DNA from: an uncultured Treponema sp.
GTDB taxonomy: Bacteria; Spirochaetota; Spirochaetia; Treponematales; Treponemataceae
Length of the DNA stretch: 43,381 nt
Assembly (NCBI GenBank): GCA_905372265.1
Contig: CAJPOL010000003.1
Coordinates: 1 to 43,381 of the forward strand
Reading direction: 5' to 3'
The translations under genes and the position numbers were made by a program. A model generated the notes under the pieces. It ran no database searches and was not told where the DNA came from. It saw nothing but the letters and a program-made list of their open reading frames with translations. This document shows, piece by piece, positions 40,903-43,381 of the stretch. The first letter of the stretch is position 1. Every line of letters starts with the position of its first letter.

Positions 40903-41766
40903 TTACTTTATTGAACCGTCTACCATACCCTTAATAATATACCGCTGTGCAAGTAAATAGAGGATAATAACCGGCAGCATTGCAATTAAGGTTGAAGTAA
41001 GAATTAAATCCCATTGCTTTAAATAAGAACCGGCAAACACTGTGATAGCAAGCGGCAGGGTCTGCACCGCACCGTTTGAACTCAATACCAGCAACGGCAA
41101 AAGATAGTCGTTCCATATCCAAATACCATTCAGAATAAGTACAGTAACAATAATAGGTTGCAAGAGCGGAAAGACGATTCTAAAGAAAATTGCACCGTAT
41201 GGGCAGCCGTCTATAGTTGCTGCCTCTTCCAACTCATAGGGGATATTCTTGATAAAGCCGTGGAAAACAAAAATCGAAAGCGGACAGCCGAAGCCAAGAT
41301 AAGCAAATACGATACCGCGCATTGTACCCAACAAGGGTAAATGCATAAATTCACCCATTATTCGCATCCACCGTACCATTGGATACATGAGTACCTGAAA
41401 TGGAATAACCATAACCATCACAAAGAGCATAAATACAATCCGTGAAATACGGCTATCATTCCGCACTAAAACCCATGCGCACATAGATGAAAAAATAACA
41501 ATAACGGCAAGCGTGATAATCGTAATAGCGCTGCTGTCAAAAAATGCAGAAATATAATTTACACTTTCGTTGGTAAAAATAGCTTTCACGTTTGCAAAAA
41601 GCTGTCCCCACGATTCCGGCATCCCCATTGCGTTATTGATAATCTCTTTTGAGGTCTTTGCGGAATTGAGAATAACCATGCCGAACGGAAACATAAAAAG
41701 AACAAAAAATAAAAGCACTACAATACTGATTATTGGATGCTGTATAGATTTATGGTGTTTCATCAC
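40903..41766 (-). CDS. Carbohydrate-type ABC transporter permease (MalG family)
   Basis: A 287-residue inner-membrane permease with six helices. The EAA loop is IPYELEEAATIDGCPYGAIF, then IVFPLLQPIIVTVL. The N-terminus has the usual FPFGMVILNSAKTSKEI. It is the last gene of a binding protein-MalF-MalG operon. The start overlaps the stop of the preceding permease by 4 bases. No ATPase gene follows before the convergent DUF58 unit, so a shared MsmX/UgpC-type ATPase encoded elsewhere is likely. Substrate unknown. Confidence 0.92.
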   Translation of the reverse strand: MMKHHKSIQHPIISIVVLLFFVLFMFPFGMVILNSAKTSKEIINNAMGMPESWGQLFANVKAIFTNESVNYISAFFDSSAITIITLAVIVIFSSMCAWVLVRNDSRISRIVFMLFVMVMVIPFQVLMYPMVRWMRIMGEFMHLPLLGTMRGIVFAYLGFGCPLSIFVFHGFIKNIPYELEEAATIDGCPYGAIFFRIVFPLLQPIIVTVLILNGIWIWNDYLLPLLVLSSNGAVQTLPLAITVFAGSYLKQWDLILTSTLIAMLPVIILYLLAQRYIIKGMVDGSIK

Positions 41767-42656
41767 ATTTCCACCTCTTTACGTTTATTTACAGACACTT
41801 GAATAGCGGAAATCACTGCAAGTACAGCAAATAAAACTACAGCCTTTGCTTGAGCCTCTGCCATGCGGTTTGCCGTTGCCGTATCAAAAATATTCATTGC
41901 CAGAAGCTGACTTGCCTTAATCGGCGTATCCATGAACCGGGTCGCAGGGCCTCCGGTTGTCAGCGTTAAATTCATATCGAATTGCTTAAACGAAGAAGTC
42001 AACGTTAAGAAAAGCGAAATAGTAAACGCATTTGCCATCATCGGAATGATAATATGGAATATCCGTCTGATGTAATTTGCACCGTCTATTTGCGCTGCTT
42101 CCAAAAGCGAATCGGGAATACTTTGAATAGCAGCTACAAATATCAGCATGATATATCCGGAATATTGCCAAGTATTGACAAACGACATAATCCAAATAAC
42201 TGTTCCGGGACGGCTTAATAACGAAGACTGCAAAAACTCAATGTCAACGCTGTTCCCAATAGAAACAATAGCATTATTAAAAATAAATTGCCAAATATAT
42301 CCCAGCACTATACCGCCGATAAGATACGGAATAAAAAAGCCTACGCGGTAAAAATTCCGAAATCTAATCTTTGACGTAACAAATAGCGAGAGCATAAAAC
42401 TCACTACATTAACTAATATTAAATTGATCACTGTGTACAAAACAGTTATTAAAAACGAGTATATAAAATCAGGCGCTGTAAAGATCGTTTTAAAATGAGT
42501 AAGCCCCACAAATTTTACAGTATCACGGACACCGTTCCAATCTGTCATCGAATAGTATACACCGAAGCAAAATGGAATAATAATAATCATAATAAAAGCA
42601 AAAAGGCACGGAGTGCAAAAAAGGACATTAACAATAGGTTTTTCTTTCAGTTTCAT
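41763..42656 (-). CDS. Carbohydrate-type ABC transporter permease (MalF family)
   Basis: A 297-residue permease. FIMIIIIPFCFGVYYSMTDW, GLTHFKTIFTAPDFIYSF and the EAA loop SIPDSLLEAAQIDGANYIRR are standard for MalF-like sugar permeases. The Shine-Dalgarno before the ATG is weak (GAGAA). The gene lies 142 bases after the binding-protein gene; a stem-loop in that gap probably reduces its expression relative to the binding protein. Four-base overlap with the MalG-type gene. Confidence 0.92.
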   Translation of the reverse strand: MKLKEKPIVNVLFCTPCLFAFIMIIIIPFCFGVYYSMTDWNGVRDTVKFVGLTHFKTIFTAPDFIYSFLITVLYTVINLILVNVVSFMLSLFVTSKIRFRNFYRVGFFIPYLIGGIVLGYIWQFIFNNAIVSIGNSVDIEFLQSSLLSRPGTVIWIMSFVNTWQYSGYIMLIFVAAIQSIPDSLLEAAQIDGANYIRRIFHIIIPMMANAFTISLFLTLTSSFKQFDMNLTLTTGGPATRFMDTPIKASQLLAMNIFDTATANRMAEAQAKAVVLFAVLAVISAIQVSVNKRKEVEM

Positions 42657-42691
42657 AGAAAATTCTCATAATTAAAAGTAAGAAGGAAGTA

Positions 42692-42733
42692 CCGGTTACA
42701 GACCATAGCTCTATCGCATAGGTTGTAAACCGG
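42692..42733 (-). terminator. Intercistronic stem-loop after the solute-binding protein gene
   Basis: CCGGTTACA (42692-42700) pairs with TGTAAACCGG (42724-42733) with one bulged base. There is no T-run on the minus strand. Hairpins in this position commonly stabilise the binding-protein mRNA or act as partial terminators before permease genes. Confidence 0.5.
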
Positions 42734-42798
42734 CACTGTTATTATTACTGCGGAATCCCTAAAACAAACACTTTCAGAGATTTCTGCTGGAACGATAA

Positions 42799-43381
42799 TT
42801 ACATATCCGGAAGAGACTTAATTGCCTTTTTCATATCCGCAACAAATTGATCAAAATTGTCAGGATTCTGTGCAAACAAGTCAAAGATCGGACCAAACAC
42901 ATTTTGACCGGCGCCGTCCGGCATCATCCCAAAGAATACACCGTAGTTGCCGCCGCGGGCATTTGCTGCCATCAGTGCACGGCTCAGTTTTCCTTCCGGT
43001 TCTAATTTGACAGACTTAAATGCGGGGATCATACCGGCAGATTTAACCATGTATGAATGACCTTCAGATGTTCCGGCAATAGAAGCTAAAAAGGCTTTTG
43101 CAGCTGCTGCATTCGGGCTCTTTGCATTTACACAATAAAAGCTTGGTGCAAATACATATAAACCTTTTTCTTCAGCATCCAAGAAAGCGAGGGGAGCATA
43201 GCCCATCTCGAAAGAAGCGCCCAGCTGCTTTAAGTTGGGATCAACCCAGTTTCCCTGATGAAGGAATGCGGTTTTGCCCTGTGCAAAGGAAGCAACTTGT
43301 TCATCATAACTGCCGTTTTGCAGAATTTTTTTATCAGCATATTTAAACAGCAGCTGTACATATTTTGCATACTGCATAAAG
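42799..43381 (-). CDS. Extracellular solute-binding protein, family 1 (C-terminal part; cut by window edge)
   Basis: The last ~193 residues of a carbohydrate-type binding protein; the frame is open through the window edge, so the N-terminus and signal peptide lie outside. Visible family features: ASFAQGKTAFLHQGNWVDP, MGYAPLAFLDAEEKGLYVFA, NAAAAKAFLASIAGTSEGHS, GMIPAFKSV and the C-terminal DNFDQFVADMKKAIK. It captures the sugar outside the inner membrane and delivers it to the two permeases downstream. The substrate cannot be named. Confidence 0.9.
   Translation of the reverse strand, partial: FMQYAKYVQLLFKYADKKILQNGSYDEQVASFAQGKTAFLHQGNWVDPNLKQLGASFEMGYAPLAFLDAEEKGLYVFAPSFYCVNAKSPNAAAAKAFLASIAGTSEGHSYMVKSAGMIPAFKSVKLEPEGKLSRALMAANARGGNYGVFFGMMPDGAGQNVFGPIFDLFAQNPDNFDQFVADMKKAIKSLPDM

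Noticed and set aside
1..43381. CRISPR arrays, insertion sequences, prophage, tRNA or rRNA genes
   Set aside because: No regularly spaced repeats, transposase or phage genes, or recognisable RNA genes were seen on either strand.

Overview
The window looks like chromosomal DNA from a spirochaete of the genus Treponema, most likely an oral, obligately anaerobic species. This is inferred from gene content, not from a marker gene. The content includes a CarD-type regulator with an acidic tail next to ispD/ispF, a giant spirochaete-type coiled-coil protein, NfnAB, a double-cubane-cluster reductase with a DUF3343 partner, a dCache chemoreceptor and many orphan transport genes. Gene density is high. 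No tRNA, rRNA, insertion sequence, prophage or CRISPR array was seen. Both edges cut genes: a membrane protein C-terminus at 1-153 and an ABC solute-binding protein at 42799-43381.

Layout. 1-3.3 kb: a MATE exporter and a CPA2-type antiporter with a CBS pair, on the minus strand. 3.3-5.2 kb: carD-ispD-ispF on the plus strand, divergent from the antiporter. 5.2-9.2 kb: a 1081-residue coiled-coil protein and a HAD hydrolase (minus). 9.3-20 kb: a plus-strand run of DEAD-box helicase, an unknown 475-residue protein translationally coupled to an orphan oligopeptide-binding protein, a DUF4912 protein with a GH57-like protein and gpmA, then yebC and a purine permease. 20-25 kb: nfnA-nfnB-copA (minus). 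25-28 kb: a chemoreceptor behind a long structured leader. 27.8-31.8 kb: DUF3343 and a double-cubane reductase, a small membrane protein, and hpt-like/beta-helix/rnhB. 32.1-36.8 kb: a tightly packed operon of miaB, a LapA-like protein, a SPOR-domain protein and a lipoprotein serine hydrolase. 36.9-43.4 kb: two separate MalFG-type permease pairs flanking a DUF58 two-gene unit.

How the genes work together. IspD and IspF are two steps of the MEP isoprenoid pathway. NfnAB balances NADH, NADPH and ferredoxin, as expected in a fermenting anaerobe. The hpt-like gene and the NCS2 permease point to purine salvage. Several ABC components lack ATPase or binding-protein neighbours, which suggests shared ATPases.

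Most notable observations: (1) the GH57-like protein appears to lack both catalytic carboxylates and sits beside DUF4912; (2) CopA carries a CopZ-like domain fused in frame at its C-terminus, preceded by an intact internal Shine-Dalgarno and ATG-ATG; (3) the exported beta-helix protein has no ATG/GTG/TTG start before its signal peptide but does have an ATT behind a consensus Shine-Dalgarno; (4) the divergent carD and antiporter promoters place their -10 boxes 8 bases from the start codons, implying leaderless mRNAs; (5) the chemoreceptor leader is long and hairpin-rich and shares an element with the leader of a small membrane protein. All assignments come from reading the sequence. No searches or folding programs were run.
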